Source: Sapria himalayana (taxonomy: Eukaryota; Streptophyta; Magnoliopsida; Malpighiales; Rafflesiaceae). Taken from it: 64,000 bases of DNA. The notes under the pieces are model-generated. The model was not told the origin of the DNA, made no database searches, and was given only the letters and a program-made list of their open reading frames with translations. The first letter of the stretch is position 1, and each line of letters starts with the position of its first letter. This document shows, piece by piece, positions 10,579 to 23,139 of this stretch. Position numbers and translations under genes: made by a program. The stretch spans positions 1,566,966 through 1,630,965 of the forward strand of contig JAREIK010003411.1 of assembly GCA_029783825.1 (NCBI GenBank), in the 5' to 3' direction.

Positions 10579-11825
10579 AATTGAGATATCATAATACACA
10601 AAAAATCTATAAATCAATGTGAAAAATAAAATGAAAAATATAAACAAGCAATAACATTATACTGTAGCACAATATATGTATGATATGAATAATGAATCAA
10701 GAATTATCAATAAATAATGATCAATCGGTATCTATATGGTATTGGGGATGGAGATTTAGATCTTCATTAGCATCATCATGAATGCGTCTGAAGATGTTGA
10801 TAGTGATCTTAGTATCCTTGATTTCTAATTCTTGTGAATTATCATTTGTCATCATCTCTTATGTCTTCATCTGAAAATTTAATTTCAAATTCTTCCAGTC
10901 CTTCATGTATGCAAGTGTCTCTATAATATCTAGTCGTAATCTCAATCTCTTATTTGAAATAACATGGCTGACATAAAAAATAATTAGACTCCGATGCTAC
11001 GTTAAACACTAGAGGGGTCATAGATCACTTGCCATATTATATAGTACGGGATAAGTGGATTCGTGTCTAAAAGTATCTTTTTATAGTAGCCACAAAGTAT
11101 CCTTTTATCTTAAAATTTAAATTTTAAGAAGTAAGATTGTCTAAAAGTAAAATCTTTTATAATTTTTATAAATTTATTTTTATTTAAGTAGAATGATGAA
11201 AGTGTAAATAAAATAAAAAAAAAATTAAATTTAAATTGAGAAAATTTGCAAAGGTCAAAATGCAATGCAATGCAATCTAATATTTAATACACTACATGCT
11301 GCATACTTGCTATTTATTACATCAGTCATAAATTGAGATATCATAATACACAAAAATTTATAAATCAATATGAAAAATAAAATGATAAATATAAACAAGC
11401 AATAACATTATATTGTAGCACACTATAGATATGAATGATGAATCAAGGATTATCAATGAATAATGATCAATATGTGTCTATAGTATAGTATCATGGATGA
11501 AGATTTTGATCGTTATTATCGTCAATATCAATGCGTCTGAAAATGTCGAAGATGATCTTAATATCCTTGTTTTCTAACTCATGAATTTTTATTCTGCATC
11601 ATCTCTTGCATCTTCTCCTGAATACCTAACCTCAAATTATTTCAGTCATTTATGCATATAAGTATTTTTATGATATTTGGTCGTAATCTTAATTTCTTAT
11701 CTGAAATAATATTGGCTGACACAAAAAATAATAGACTTTGATGCTACGCTAGACACTAGAGGGGTCAGTAAATCACATGTCATCTTATATAGTTCGGGAT
11801 AAGTGAATTCATGTGATTTTTATCA

Positions 11826-13328
11826 TAATGAAATAACTAAGTTTTTTTTATCATCATGTGATAGATAAAATAATAATCAATATATAGGTATTGAGATAGC
11901 TTGCTTTTATATGTAGATTATTCCATTGTTTATCTTTGACTAACCGAATGAAGAAGTCATTATTCTTGAATATGATGTCAATGTACTTACTAGAAGCTTG
12001 GCTATAACTATCACACACAGTGTCATAATATAAAAATAAATATATTAATTTTTTATGAATGAACCTTTTATCTTGGTGAACTTGAGTCATATATGTGGAT
12101 ATGTATATAAAAAAATTTTCTATTCCTATCATCTTAATCATAAGATCCATACATATAGTCAAATAATATAAAATTAAAATAGAAGACTATTATTTCATAT
12201 ACTTGGTCTCCATCTTAACATGCATGGTAGTAAATATATGATCTTTTTACATATTAAATATGCTACTAATGTTATATATGTACTTAATTATAATACAAGT
12301 AGTGAGAGTATACACAAATAAATACATGTTTGTTATGTCATAAAAAATATTTAGAAATTTTATAAATGAATTTATTGTATCCCACTTAGAATCATTAATA
12401 ATATAAACTTATTATTATTATTATTGACATAGTCAGATATCACATGTTGGTAACTAATACATGACTCCAACATTAAATGTGTAATTGCAATAATGTTTCA
12501 CATTCATTTGTAATTTTTTTTAAATCTCACATATAATTATAGATTGATAAATTTTTGTTGTCTGTTAGGTATCATAAGGTAATTTAGTAAATTTTTTATT
12601 TTTCTAATGTAAAAGAAATAATTTTTATTCTTACCTATACTAACAGATTAATCACGTGATATATTCACATAATATGAAATATCTAACCTAATATTTTATC
12701 TTTAATATTTCTAACAAACATACTAATAGCTATTCCGTTAATAGAAAGATTATTAAAAATCATATTAAGTATTTTATTTTGAATATCATATTCACTAAAG
12801 ATTTGTATCATATACGTATATATGGCAGGATCATTACAAAGATGAAGAATCTAAGAATTATAATATATTTTTATTAAGTTTTCATTTAAGATCTATGCAG
12901 TGGGTGATGAGACATGCAAATAATGAATCATTATGATTAGTCCATATATTAGATATCACATACATGATTTTACTAAATTTCCTAAATTTGATAATTATTA
13001 ATTATTTTTTTAATTAATAATATTTTATTATATCATTCATACATATGATCCTAGGAATTTTAAGATAAGCAAACTAGAAATTAGCCTATATGATATTGAT
13101 AATTTCTCTAGGATCCTCTAGAATTTAATTTAAAGACTCATAATGATAATTAGTTTGATCATGTCTTTTTTTCTAACATTATTGTGATATATAAAGGATG
13201 TCAATGAAGCTGAACTAGATTTAACTTGAAAGATTTCACCACTTAGTTAACTTTGTCTTGAATCAAATACACTATATTTTTTAGTGTATTGATCGACATA
13301 TTTTTTTAGGTGTCTAATCTCATATTTA

Positions 13329-13362
<34 letters not shown>

Positions 13363-13426
13363 GTCAATTTTTTATTGACGTTCTTAAAATTCTTAGTTAT
13401 AATTATTTTAAAGTGTATCCAAACTA
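11826..13426. other. Unassigned AT-rich sequence with a TA microsatellite
   Basis: A 102-codon minus-strand open frame at 11854-12162 shows no family I recognise and has an AT-driven composition. A (TA)n tract of 28 bp lies at 13332-13359. No terminal repeats or coding motifs were identified. Confidence 0.4.
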
Positions 13427-14920
13427 TTGGTGAGCCCAGCCTGGTTGGCCCTGCCAAACACAAGGCATGGGGTTGATTCAACTATTCCCGGCCTAGCACG
13501 GCATGAGAATTTCTCATGTCCGTGCAGTGCCGGGCCTTCTCACGGCACGAACCATGCCGTGCCGAGGCCAACCGGGCTAGGCACAACATGGTACTTTGGC
13601 ACGAGTTGAGAAGCCACCTCAGCGGCTAAACCAGACGGATACAAAAATGGCCCGGGATAGATCCCCAACCCCCCCCCCCCCCCCCCATCTCCAATGGTTT
13701 AAAAAATAATAAAAAAAAATTAAAAAATTTTGAATTTAAGTTGTAAGATTTCACCTCCAACGGCTATAGGGTAGAATCAGACGGCCCATATGATTCTGCT
13801 TTAAAAAATCAATAAATTATTAAAAAACTTTTTTAAAAAAAAAATTATTATTATTATTCTATAAAAAATCTCATTCCTCTCTCTAATTTTTATGTTTTTC
13901 AAAAACATAAATTCTCACACTCTCTTAAATCTCTTTCCTAAAATTCTCTCTCAGAATTTCAGCTCGGTTTTTTGAGACTCGCAACGCAGACACGGCTTTG
14001 ATTGGTGATTGCATTAGTTTTTAGAAGTTGAATCTGTGGTACACATGCTTTACCTTTATACTATTTTATCGGTATTTCTATTTTTTTTAATTAGTTAATT
14101 GAAACTCTTAAATCTTAACATAATATTTAAAAATAATTAGTTTTTTTTTTTACTTTCTCTCTCTCTCTTTCTCTTTACTCTATTATCTATCATCTTATAC
14201 AAAAAAAATAACAAATACTAATAAAATTAATTTAAATTTAGGAAATGAAAAATTTTACATAAAGATCAATGACTGTTGAAATTTTAGTTTTTCCGATTAT
14301 TTAAACCAAAATTTCTAAAAAATAAAAAATTAGGAGGACTTTTGTAGTTTCGACACATTTAATAAAATAAAATAAAAAAATATTAAGAGTGAGGAAGAAG
14401 AAACGACACAATGCAAATATTATAAGAAATTTTTAATTTGTAAGAGTGTATTTGGGATTGGGCACCTTAAGATGCATTCTGAAATATGCACAAAAAAACA
14501 TGGTGCATTAGATCCTAGGCAAACCCTACTCAACTGTGGGATTTTTTAGGCTGGATTTAATTCAGTCTCAAAGTTTAACCTCTTCATATACAACAACGAG
14601 TTGGGTAGGAAAAGGATGATCAAATTTATTATCACGATAAGTCTTTTGATTAGATTTTTGAAAGATCAAAAGGTAGTGAGCATCTATGTTCCACGGACAC
14701 GGATATGGACACGGGGATACGACACGGCAGGATATGGGGACACGGCAAATTTCAAAAAACTAGGATACGGATACGGCTAGGACACGACATGAAAAAAAAA
14801 TTAAATATAAATATAATCCATTAACAGAAATTTAGATAAATAAAAAAATGCTCAAACTCTATTTTTATAAACATTCAAACACAAACATAATAAATATTAA
14901 AACAAAAGATTTGTATTTTC

Positions 14921-17253
14921 TTATGAATCAAACAAAATAGCTTCCAGTTCAGGTTCATCAAAAGAAAGATCTGCAATCTCGAGAATTCCAGCATTTTCAA
15001 TATTCATTAATTCAAAATCATTACCTCCAATGTCTCACATTTTAGATTCGCCTTCATTATAGTTTGGAGATCTCCTTGACAGAAGTCGAAGATTGTTATA
15101 GATATAAACTAAGTCTTCAGCTCTTTGTGGTGTCAACTTGTTTCTCTTCATGGAGTGAATAAAATTATAAGTGCTCCAATTTTTTTCACAACATGAGGAT
15201 GAACAAAATTGTCCTAATAATTTTAATGCAATAGATTGAAGCATCGGTGCAGCAATTCCATGAACAACCTGCCATTTAATAGGACTCATATACCATCTGT
15301 CTTTTATGGAATCATTACTAGAAAAATCTTCCAAAAATGCCGAAAATATACCATACTCGTCATTTGCTCTTCTCCTTTCACCTTCATTAGAAAAATATCT
15401 CTCAAAACATTTTTTTTTCTCTTACTATTTCTAAATTTCGATGCGGTGGAACACGATCACCAGACTTAGCAAGCCATTGTTGACTATAATACCTGCAAGT
15501 TATGTTATAACATTAATTATAAAATATTAAACATCATAAAATATTATTTATATTAAAATTATCATAATCTATAATTTAACTCTTAAGATTACCTTGGATT
15601 TAAGGAATGAGCAAGAGAATATAAAGGTGTGTGGCTTTTATTCCATCTTTCCACTAAGATTTCATTCACAATATAAAAAAACCTATAGGTTAAAATACAT
15701 AGCAAATCATATAAGTTCAATTATAAATAAAACTTAAACTTTCTATCAAAATAATAAAAATTAAAAATTAAATTAAGTATACCTTGAATTATCTGTGGGG
15801 CTTTTATGTTCTTTCTTAAAAATAGCTTCCTTCACTTTTTCAATCATAGAATCCCACCACTCATAAATATTGTGAAGGCAAGGTTTATCAGTGTCAGCTA
15901 ATCGAAGCATCTCATAAATAAGAGTTGCAAAGCTGAGGATATAATCTATATTCATCCAAAAGTTTTCATTTAGGATTTTATCATTTACTTCTTTAGCTTT
16001 CACTAAATCATCATCTTTATAAATTTCTCATTCTTCACTTATCACTAATTGCTCCAAACCTCTTTTTATTGTTTTAAATCGTTTAAGCATAACAATAGTT
16101 GAAGCAAAACGTGTATCGGCCGCTGAAAGTAACTTCAGCTTGTAATGTTTATTAAACATTGATAATCTCATTGCATGATTCATAATAAAATTCTTGATAA
16201 AAAAAATATCACTTGATACTTGAGTGATCCAACCACACTGTTCCATCATATCATTATATCTTGAGTTTGTTGGTGCACAAATATTCTTCAAAGCAAGATT
16301 AAGAGTATGAACCACACACGGGGTCCAAAAGATATGCCGAAATTTTGTTTCCACAATGTATCCTGCTGCTTTGCAAGCCGCAGCATTATCAGTTATAACT
16401 TGAACTATCTTTTGTGGATCAATTTCTTGTATAGTATTAATCAATAAATCAGCTATAAAATGTTTATCCTTAGTCTCTCATTCACAGTTTATTGCTTTCA
16501 AAAACATTGGTCCACTTTCAGAGACTGTCATGCTATTAATAAGTGGTATTCTTTGAGCATCTGACCATCAATCACTATAAATGCTCACTCCTTTCTCATT
16601 CCAAGTCTTCTTGATTGGTTCTAATAGATTATCAATATTATTTTTCTCCTTCTGCAATAATATTGTTCTTAATGTATTATAGCTTAGTGGGACATAACCA
16701 GGAAGTGACTTGCACTTTTAAAGGCACGTGCATAATAAGGATTTCTAGCTAAGTGAAAAGACAACCCTCCAGAATAAAACAGCCTAGCTATCTCACTGTC
16801 AACTAATTCACGTGCACTAATTTTGAATGCATTTTCAATTGATCCCATAGTTTCCTTTCTCTTTTTTAGATCAATTGGATTAGCACTAGAAGATGAATTC
16901 TCAAAAAAAGAATCTACAATGCTTAATGTGGGTAAAGAAACTGACTTAAGATTAGATTTTTTCATTCTCTGTTCAGATTCTTTCACCATCCTTCACATCT
17001 CAATCAAATTTTGATTCGTTACTTTAGTACATGATGCAATCCTAGCCCCTTTAATTTTTAACAAGTGAGCCTTGACTCTATAATATTATCTTCTATATAT
17101 TTGTCTACAAAAATTGCATTGAAAAGTAACATTTCCTCCCTCTTTTCCTTTATCTAATTTTGTATCTTTCGTGACATATTTTCATAATGGAGCATTATCA
17201 TCAATATCTTGAATATTTTTTTGATTACTTGAAGGCTCAGAATTACAACTCAT
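14921..17253 (-). pseudogene. F1 BED-DUF659-hAT transposase, copy B
   Basis: Start ATG is 17253-17251 (MSCNSEPSSNQ). A BED zinc finger (CNFC, HLLKIKGARIASC) lies at about 17040-17130. The N-terminal hAT block (ARLFYSGGLSFHLARNPYY) is at about 16730-16790 and the DUF659 core (QVITDNAAACKAAG, TPCVVHTLNLALKNI) at 16300-16410. YILSFATLIYEMLRLADTDKPCL is at 15870-15950. The C-terminal dimerisation domain (CCEKNWSTYNFIHS, KRNKLTPQRAEDLVYIYNNLRLL) is at 15085-15200, with an acidic tail to the stop at 14921-14923. Introns with GT/AG are at 15683-15782 and 15493-15592. Disruptions: TGA where the family has Trp (about 17190 and 16028), TAA in the BED finger, TGA near 16995, and a one-base frameshift in an A-run near 15412. 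Codon positions still line up, so decay is moderate. Confidence 0.88.
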
Positions 17254-18683
17254 TTTATTGTATAATTTTGCATGAAAAAAAATTATGCATTTTAAATAAT
17301 CTATATTAATTCAAAATTAATTTAATCTTATTTTTTTTCTCCATCAATACTTTATTATATTTTTCATTATATTTTTATTATTTTCATAAAACATTAATTT
17401 ATTTAAAATAAATTATATTACAAAAATTATTATACTTACATATTATATATTACTAAATATTACATAATACATACTAACAAAAGTATTCATATTTAAATAT
17501 TTCATAATTTAATATTTCATATTTATTATTATTCTTAAAATTATGTATTTAAAATTAAAATAAATTATTTGTTTATTATATTTTGTATATATATTAAACA
17601 AACAATAATAATTAAAATATATAAAAAATATATTTAAGCCCTCTAACCCCTACCCCCTTCCGTTACAGCTTCTAACTCCCTCTAACATATATTTTAAATA
17701 CAGTATTTTAAAATAATTTAAAATACAATATTTTAAAATAATTTAAAATACTATATTTTAAAATAATTTAAAATCCCTCCCGAAAATCCAGAAATAGTTC
17801 CACGGGTCCACTAAATCCCTTTATAGAATACTATATTTTAAATCCAGTATTTTAACATAATTATTTTAATATCAAAAAAAATTATTCTTTATTTTTTTAA
17901 ATAAATTTCCTTTAAATAATTAATTATTAATTATTTTAAATCCAGTATAATTATTTTAAATCCCTTTATATATAATTATTTTAACATATATAATATAAAA
18001 TAAAATTTTATTTTAAAATACTGTAATTATTTTTGAAAATTACAATATTTTTGGATTTAAAAATTATTAACATAATTATTTTTTGATACTGTAATTATCA
18101 AGAAATAATTTTTTTATTTTAAAAAAATTTAAAATACTGTATTTTAAATACAGAACCTTTCCCCCCCTCCCGAAAATCCCTCCCGAAACCCCCTCCCTCC
18201 CCCTCTCGAAAATCCCTTTCGAAACCCCCTCCCCCCCCTCCCGAACCCACCCCCCCACTTGATTTTCGATTTTCGAACTCTCCCCCTCCCGATACAGATT
18301 CCAAAACCTCCCATTCCCTTTATAGAATTAAGTTACCTTAGGTACTGTTGGCGGCTCGGCACTGTGCTCCACAATCCCCATTTGACGCAATGACAATTGA
18401 CAACTATTTTCCACAATCAGCTTGTCGGCAACTCACTGTCGGCGGTGTGCTCCTCAATTTGTTGGAGATGTAAGAGTAATTGTTAATATATAGGGTATTT
18501 CCGATGGGTTAGAATCGAAAAAATGTGTCGGTTGGTAAACGACGCGTCGGTAGGTAAACGACGCATCGGGAGGACAACTACTATTTCCGAACAACGCGTC
18601 GGGAGGACAACTACTATTTCCGAACAACGCGTCGGATACGTCTCCGACGCGTATCCGATACGCCACATGACGTATCCCATACG
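17254..18683. other. Upstream region of the F1 transposase in copy B
   Basis: AT-rich sequence without genes (17300-18120) contains repeated TTTTAAAATAATTTAAAAT blocks, also seen at the other end of copy A. A C-rich block follows (18160-18290). The segment at about 18300-18470 is shared with the inside of copy D (41940-42010, inverted). Two 43-bp direct repeats with GGACAACTACTATTTCCGAACAACGCGTC start near 18570 and 18600. Confidence 0.6.
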
Positions 18684-19794
18684 GATTAGTGTCGAATACG
18701 CCACATGGCGTATCGGACACGTATCCGACGCGTGTCCAACCCGTGTCTGTCCAGGTGTCCGACACGTGGACACGACAGTACCTAGGCATATCCGTGCAAC
18801 ACAGGTGAGCATCATGCAGACATATTTTCAGCCTGCTTCGTAAGATTCAAATGTCTACATCTAAGAACGACATACTAAAATATTATAAGTTAGAAAAATA
18901 AATAATAATTAATGAATTTATGGTATTTAGTAGAGTGGTGTCTGTGACGTCCGATATATGAATAAGTCATGATGATACATATTATGTATGTCTCACCTCC
19001 CACTATGTAGATTCAAATTAGATTATAAATAAAAAAATTTTAGGATTCTCTGAGATTTATTAATCTCATGATGGTTCTATCATTTTTTAGTACATGATGA
19101 AAATCTTTAGAGAATATAAAATTTAAAATAAAATTTTTAGTATCATATTCGATAACGCAACTAATAATTGAGCAGTGATTAACATGTTTGTTAGGAATAT
19201 TAGAGATAAATTATTAAGAGAGATTTTTCATGTCAGATGTATGTGTCACGTGATTAACTTGATTGTGCAAATAGGGATGAATGTGTATTTCTTCATTTTG
19301 GAAAATATACGTAACTCACTAAAATATATTTGCACGTCGCGCATACAACATGAGTTCGGTAGTTTCCGTCTGTCTGTGAATCTTAAAAAGAAGAAATGTT
19401 AATCAGATGTGAGACACCGTTGTAATTACCTGTACATAATATTAGAGTCATGTGTCAGATACGAATACATGATATCCGACTATGTCAATAGTGAGAGTGA
19501 TGAACTTATTATTGACGACACTGACTTGGCTTTAGGAATTTTATTTATAAAATTCCTTAAGATTTTTTATGATACGACGATATATGTTCGTCGGTTTATA
19601 CTTCCATGACTTGTATTGCACTCATGTGCATATTCAATATTAGTAACATGTTTAAGAAATATTAAACTGACCCAACACTTAGCCATATTGTTGTTGAGAT
19701 AAAAATTAAGTACTTAAAGTATTGGTCCATCATTCCATCTCTTTATTATCTTAATGCATACATTGATCATAGAGTCAGACACTTCCTCCTTTAT

Positions 19795-22700
19795 AAAAGG
19801 TGAAGGCCCGAAGCTTCTAGAATGGGACTCTTCGGGTCGGTTCAACGGTCAAACCGACCCATTTGATAAAAAAATTTTGAATCTAAGCCATTGGATTTCG
19901 CCTCCAACAACTATGGGGCAGAATTCGACGGCCCAAAGGATTCTACCCTTTGTTAATGATTAAAAATTTTAAAAAATGAATAAAAATTACTTTAAAAAAA
20001 AAAATATTTTTTACTATCAATAAACCTTCCCCCTAACTCTAAGATTTATATTTTTTAAAACATAAATTTTTATCTTCTCATTTTTTACTCTTGCTCTTCT
20101 CTTTCACTCACTCACTCTCTCTCTTTAATTTTTTCTCTCGAGATTTTGGCATTCAGGACTCGTAATTCGGCTTTGATCTTTGGATTTGTGCTGTGCATGA
20201 GGTGTATATATAAAAAAAGTTAAAGTTTACATGTTTTGGTTTATAGTTATTTCATATTTTTTTAATTAGTTAACTAGTTTCTCTCTCTCTCTCTACTCTC
20301 TAGTCTAAAAAATAAAAAATAAAAAAATGACAAATAATAATTTAAATAACAAAAATGAAATTAATTTTAATTTAGAAAATAAAAATCTTACGGAATGATC
20401 CGAGGCTACTAAAATTTTGGTTTCTTCTGCCACCTCAATTCAAATATCTAAAAAATAAAAAACTAGAAATATTTCAGTTGTTTGAACTTACTTTAATATA
20501 ATAAAATAAAAAAAAATTTAGGGGTGCTAGATAAGAATCGACACAGTATAAATATTATAAAAAAATTTTAAGTTATAAGAGTTTGTGTGAGATTAGGCAC
20601 TTTGAGAGGTATGCTGAATTATGTACTAAAAAATATGATATATTAGATCTTAGCCAAACTCAACTCAACAGTAAGTTTTTTAATTTGGATCTAGTTAAGT
20701 CTCAAAGTTTATGACCTTCATGCACTGTAACAAGTTGGGGATGAAAGGTATAACTAAACTGATCACTACGATAAGTCTTTTAATTAGATTTTCGGAGAAT
20801 CCAAGGATAGTTATTATTATGTGGACATATTTTTAATCTGCATATCGTAGGATTCTTAGGTCGACATTTATAAACAACATGCTAAAATATTATAAGTTAG
20901 AAAAATAAATAATAATTAAAGAATTTAGGAAATATATTGAAGTGATATCCATGATGTTCAATTTCTGGACTAGTCACGACGATGCATCTTGTGCATGCCT
21001 CACCGCTCACTATGTAGATCTAAAATGAATTCTAAATAAAAAAAATTTAGGATTCTCTGAAATTTTTTATCCTCATGATAGATCGATTATTTTTGAGTGC
21101 ATGATGAAGATCTTTAGAACTATAAAATCTAAAATAAAATTTTTAGTATCACATTTGATAATGTATTTAATAATGAAACAGTGATTAATATATTTATTAG
21201 GAATATTAAAGATGGATTTTTAGGAGAAATTTTTTACGTCAAATACATCTGTTACGTGATTAACTTGTTTGTACATGTAGAGATGAAGGCGTGCATCCCT
21301 GTTTTGGAAAATATACGTAACTCCGTAAAATTTATTTGCATACCTTGTAAATAATAAGAGTTTAGTAATATCTGTTTGTCTGAGAATATCGAGAAAAAAA
21401 ATTCCAATTAAATTTGAGACACCATTGATATTATACTTATATGATGTTGGAGTAATGTGTTGGATATAAACACTTGATATCCGACTACATCAATAGTAAG
21501 AATGAGAACTTATTATTGATAACACTGACTGGTCTACATGAATTTTATTTATGAAAATTTTGAAGATATTTTATGATACGACGAATATGTGTTCGTCTAT
21601 TTATATTCTCACGACTTACATTGCACTTAGATGGATAAATAATATTAATAGTATGTTCAGGAAGTTTCGAGATGATCCGACACTTAGTGATATGATTGTA
21701 GAAATAGAAATCAAGTTCTTAAAGTATTCGTCTACCACCCAATCTCTTTATTGTTTGACTACTTGCACGGATCTTAGGGTTGAGTTGGAAACGATAGAGA
21801 ACATTTTGACTTATATTTTCTCGTGCATGAACCTGAAAGATCTACCTTAATGGTTCATTCACGAGAAGTTGACTGAGCTGTTTATATATTACGATACTAG
21901 GTATGGTAGTAGTAGTAGTGAGACTCCATGTACGGACATGGATATCATATTTGATGATAATGACTTTTCCATTCATTTAGCGAGGGATAAATGATAGGAT
22001 GAACTGTCAAATATGAGTGAATTATCTTGGTACTTAGATACTAATTACTGCTCAATCCTATTATATTCTGATACTAAAAATTTTAATATATTATAGTGGT
22101 AGAAATCATACGAGTTCATCTTTTCCATATTATCCAAGATGTCATGAGATCTACTTGCTCCTTTGGCGTCGAGTGTATCATTGGAGTTTGTTTTTTTTAT
22201 TATAGTGAATGTGAATTCGGATAGGATATCAAGATTATGTCTAGATATTATCGAGACTTTAGCATGCATAAAGGATTGAAAAGATTTGAGTTTTTGCATC
22301 AATGATCATATTGAGGCTGTAGCAAAAAAGAATGAGTTGATTGCTGATGATGATCAATGAGATTTTGATATTAAGGATGTTATGATGATTGATGACGTTG
22401 ACGATTGATGTTTACTGGATTACAATATTTATGTCTAATTCTAATATTTGATTTCAATTTACTCATTTATATTGTATTTGTGTTTATTTAATTTTTGGTT
22501 GTGATATTACATTGAGACTTCAGCTTGTGATTTTGTCTTTTTGGATTGATGTATTTGATGCTTGAAAGTAAAAATTTGAATATTTATTTTTTTGAAATTT
22601 TTGTTTCATTAATTTTTAATTTTTATTCATATTTAAGTTTTAATGTTATATTAATTCATATTTCATATACTTACAGTCTTACATTGATAGTCTGATACAC

Positions 22701-23010
22701 ATTAATACATTTAAATTATAAAGTATTAAAAATAATTAATATTAACGAATTACTAAAAATAAGTAACAATAAAAAAAATTTTAAAGTATTAAAAATATTT
22801 AACATATAAAGTATAAATATAAACTAAAAAAAATTCATTAAAATTTTAAAACAGGCCCGTCTGGCCAGAACTGGCTCATATGGGTTCGACCCAACATGGT
22901 TTCTTAACCTGTCGAGCATGGCCTGAAGAAACCCTGCTGGGCTAGGAACGTCACGGTAGCTCAGTTGGGCCACCTAAAAATATCTCGGCCATGCCTGTTT
23001 GACACTTCTA
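19795..23010 (+). mobile_element. F3 hAT copy 2
   Basis: GC-rich sequence at about 19800-19870 and the conserved F3 block (19895-19960) precede a CT-rich leader (20100-20300). The transposase gene (20337-22408), an AT-rich 3' region and a GC-rich right end (22850-23010) follow, ending CTGTTTGACACTTCTA. The left terminal repeat is not recognisable and no TSD was found. This is the longest uninterrupted F3 gene in the window. Confidence 0.78.
20337..22408 (+). pseudogene. F3 BED/hAT transposase, copy 2 (RICESLEEPER-type)
   Basis: This encodes a hAT transposase related to plant RICESLEEPER/DAYSLEEPER proteins. ATG is 20337 (the equivalent of ATGACTAATAC in copy 3). The BED finger is at about 20540-20640, with its first Cys pair degraded to YKYYKK. 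The core is at about 21000-21330 (HYVDLK, FLGEIFYVKYICYVINLFVHVEM). The C-terminal dimerisation domain is at about 22080-22310, reading plus-strand WWKSYEFIF, LSKMS, LLAPLASSVSLEFVF and LACIKD. It ends in an Asp-rich tail with the stop TGA at 22406-22408. Several stops and frame changes occur between these blocks (for example in the helix before LLAP), so it cannot make a full protein. Confidence 0.78.
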
Positions 23011-23045
23011 GCCAGGCATGACACATTTGTCAGACACTTAGGCAT

Positions 23046-23135
23046 GACACGTGACATGACCCTACGACGTGTTATTTTGGACACGCGACATGACCCTACG
23101 ACATGTGTTATTTTGGACATGCAACATGACCCATG
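23046..23135. repeat. Short tandem repeat of 34-36 bp
   Basis: GACACGTGACATGACCC, GACACGCGACATGACCC and GACATGCAACATGACCC start at 23046, 23080 and 23116, each of the first two followed by TACGAC...GTTATTTTG. Position is directly after the F3 right end. Confidence 0.8.
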
Positions 23136-23139
23136 ACAC

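Larger units (their letters stand above)
9846..11825. repeat. Tandem direct repeat of about 748 bp, two full units and a partial third
   Basis: TGGCTGACATAAAAAATAAT starts at 9851, 10965 and 11713 (the last with one change). The spacing is 748 bp once the F2 insert of 359 bp and its TSD are removed from unit 1. Each unit has GACTCTGATACTAC followed by ACTAGAGGGGTCAGTAGATCAC, then AT-rich sequence and GATGAATCAAG...AATGATCAAT. The CTCTGATAC piece resembles the complement of a retrotransposon initiator-tRNA primer-binding site. A diverged relative of the ACTAGAGGGGTCAGTAGATCAC part lies at about 34225-34300. Units differ by substitutions and small indels, so the tandem event is not very recent. 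Confidence 0.85.
14684..18804 (-). mobile_element. F1 hAT element copy B, coding, 4.1 kb
   Basis: Left end CTATGTTCCACGGACACGG and right end TCCGTGCAACACAG match copy A. The TSD GTGAGCAT is exact (14676-14683 and 18805-18812). It contains a minus-strand BED-DUF659-hAT transposase (14921-17253). Between the gene and the right end lie AT-rich sequence (17300-18120), a C-rich block (18160-18290) and a GC-rich foldback region (18590-18780) with the palindromes shared by all F1 copies. It is inserted in the transposase of F3 copy 1. Four premature stops and a frameshift suggest this copy is no longer autonomous. Confidence 0.92.
14204..19780 (+). pseudogene. F3 BED/hAT transposase of copy 1, broken by F1 copy B
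   Basis: The position of the F3 start codon reads ATA here (14204), where copies 2 and 3 have ATG, so initiation is lost. A BED finger is visible at about 14405-14510 (CKYYKKF, GIGHLKMHSEIC). Copy B enters at 14683/14684. After it, 18813 onward reads SIMQTYFQPAS, and later MINMFVRNIRDKLLREIFHV and CHVINLIVQIGM (19175-19290), the hAT core of the RICESLEEPER type. Stops and frameshifts are frequent and the C-terminal domain is missing because the copy is truncated near 19780. Confidence 0.75.
13427..19790 (+). mobile_element. F3 hAT copy 1, split by F1 copy B
   Basis: GC-rich subterminal sequence (13427-13660) leads into the conserved F3 block (about 13740-13800, TTTCACCTCCAACGGCTATAG). A CT-rich leader and the first part of the transposase follow (14204-14683). 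F1 copy B interrupts at 14684-18804, and the transposase middle resumes at 18805 and fades near 19780, where F3 copy 2 begins. The left terminus is decayed or lost. An 18-base C run (13669-13686) lies in the subterminal region. Confidence 0.7.

Noticed and set aside
10136..10622. Six overlapping frames on both strands
   Set aside because: They lie in the GC-rich F2 element and reflect stop-poor composition and the 26-bp repeat.
11854..12162. 102-codon minus-strand frame
   Set aside because: AT-driven composition, no domain recognised, no splice or promoter support.
22045..22302. Minus-strand 85-codon frame
   Set aside because: It is the shadow of the F3 dimerisation domain, which reads on the plus strand.
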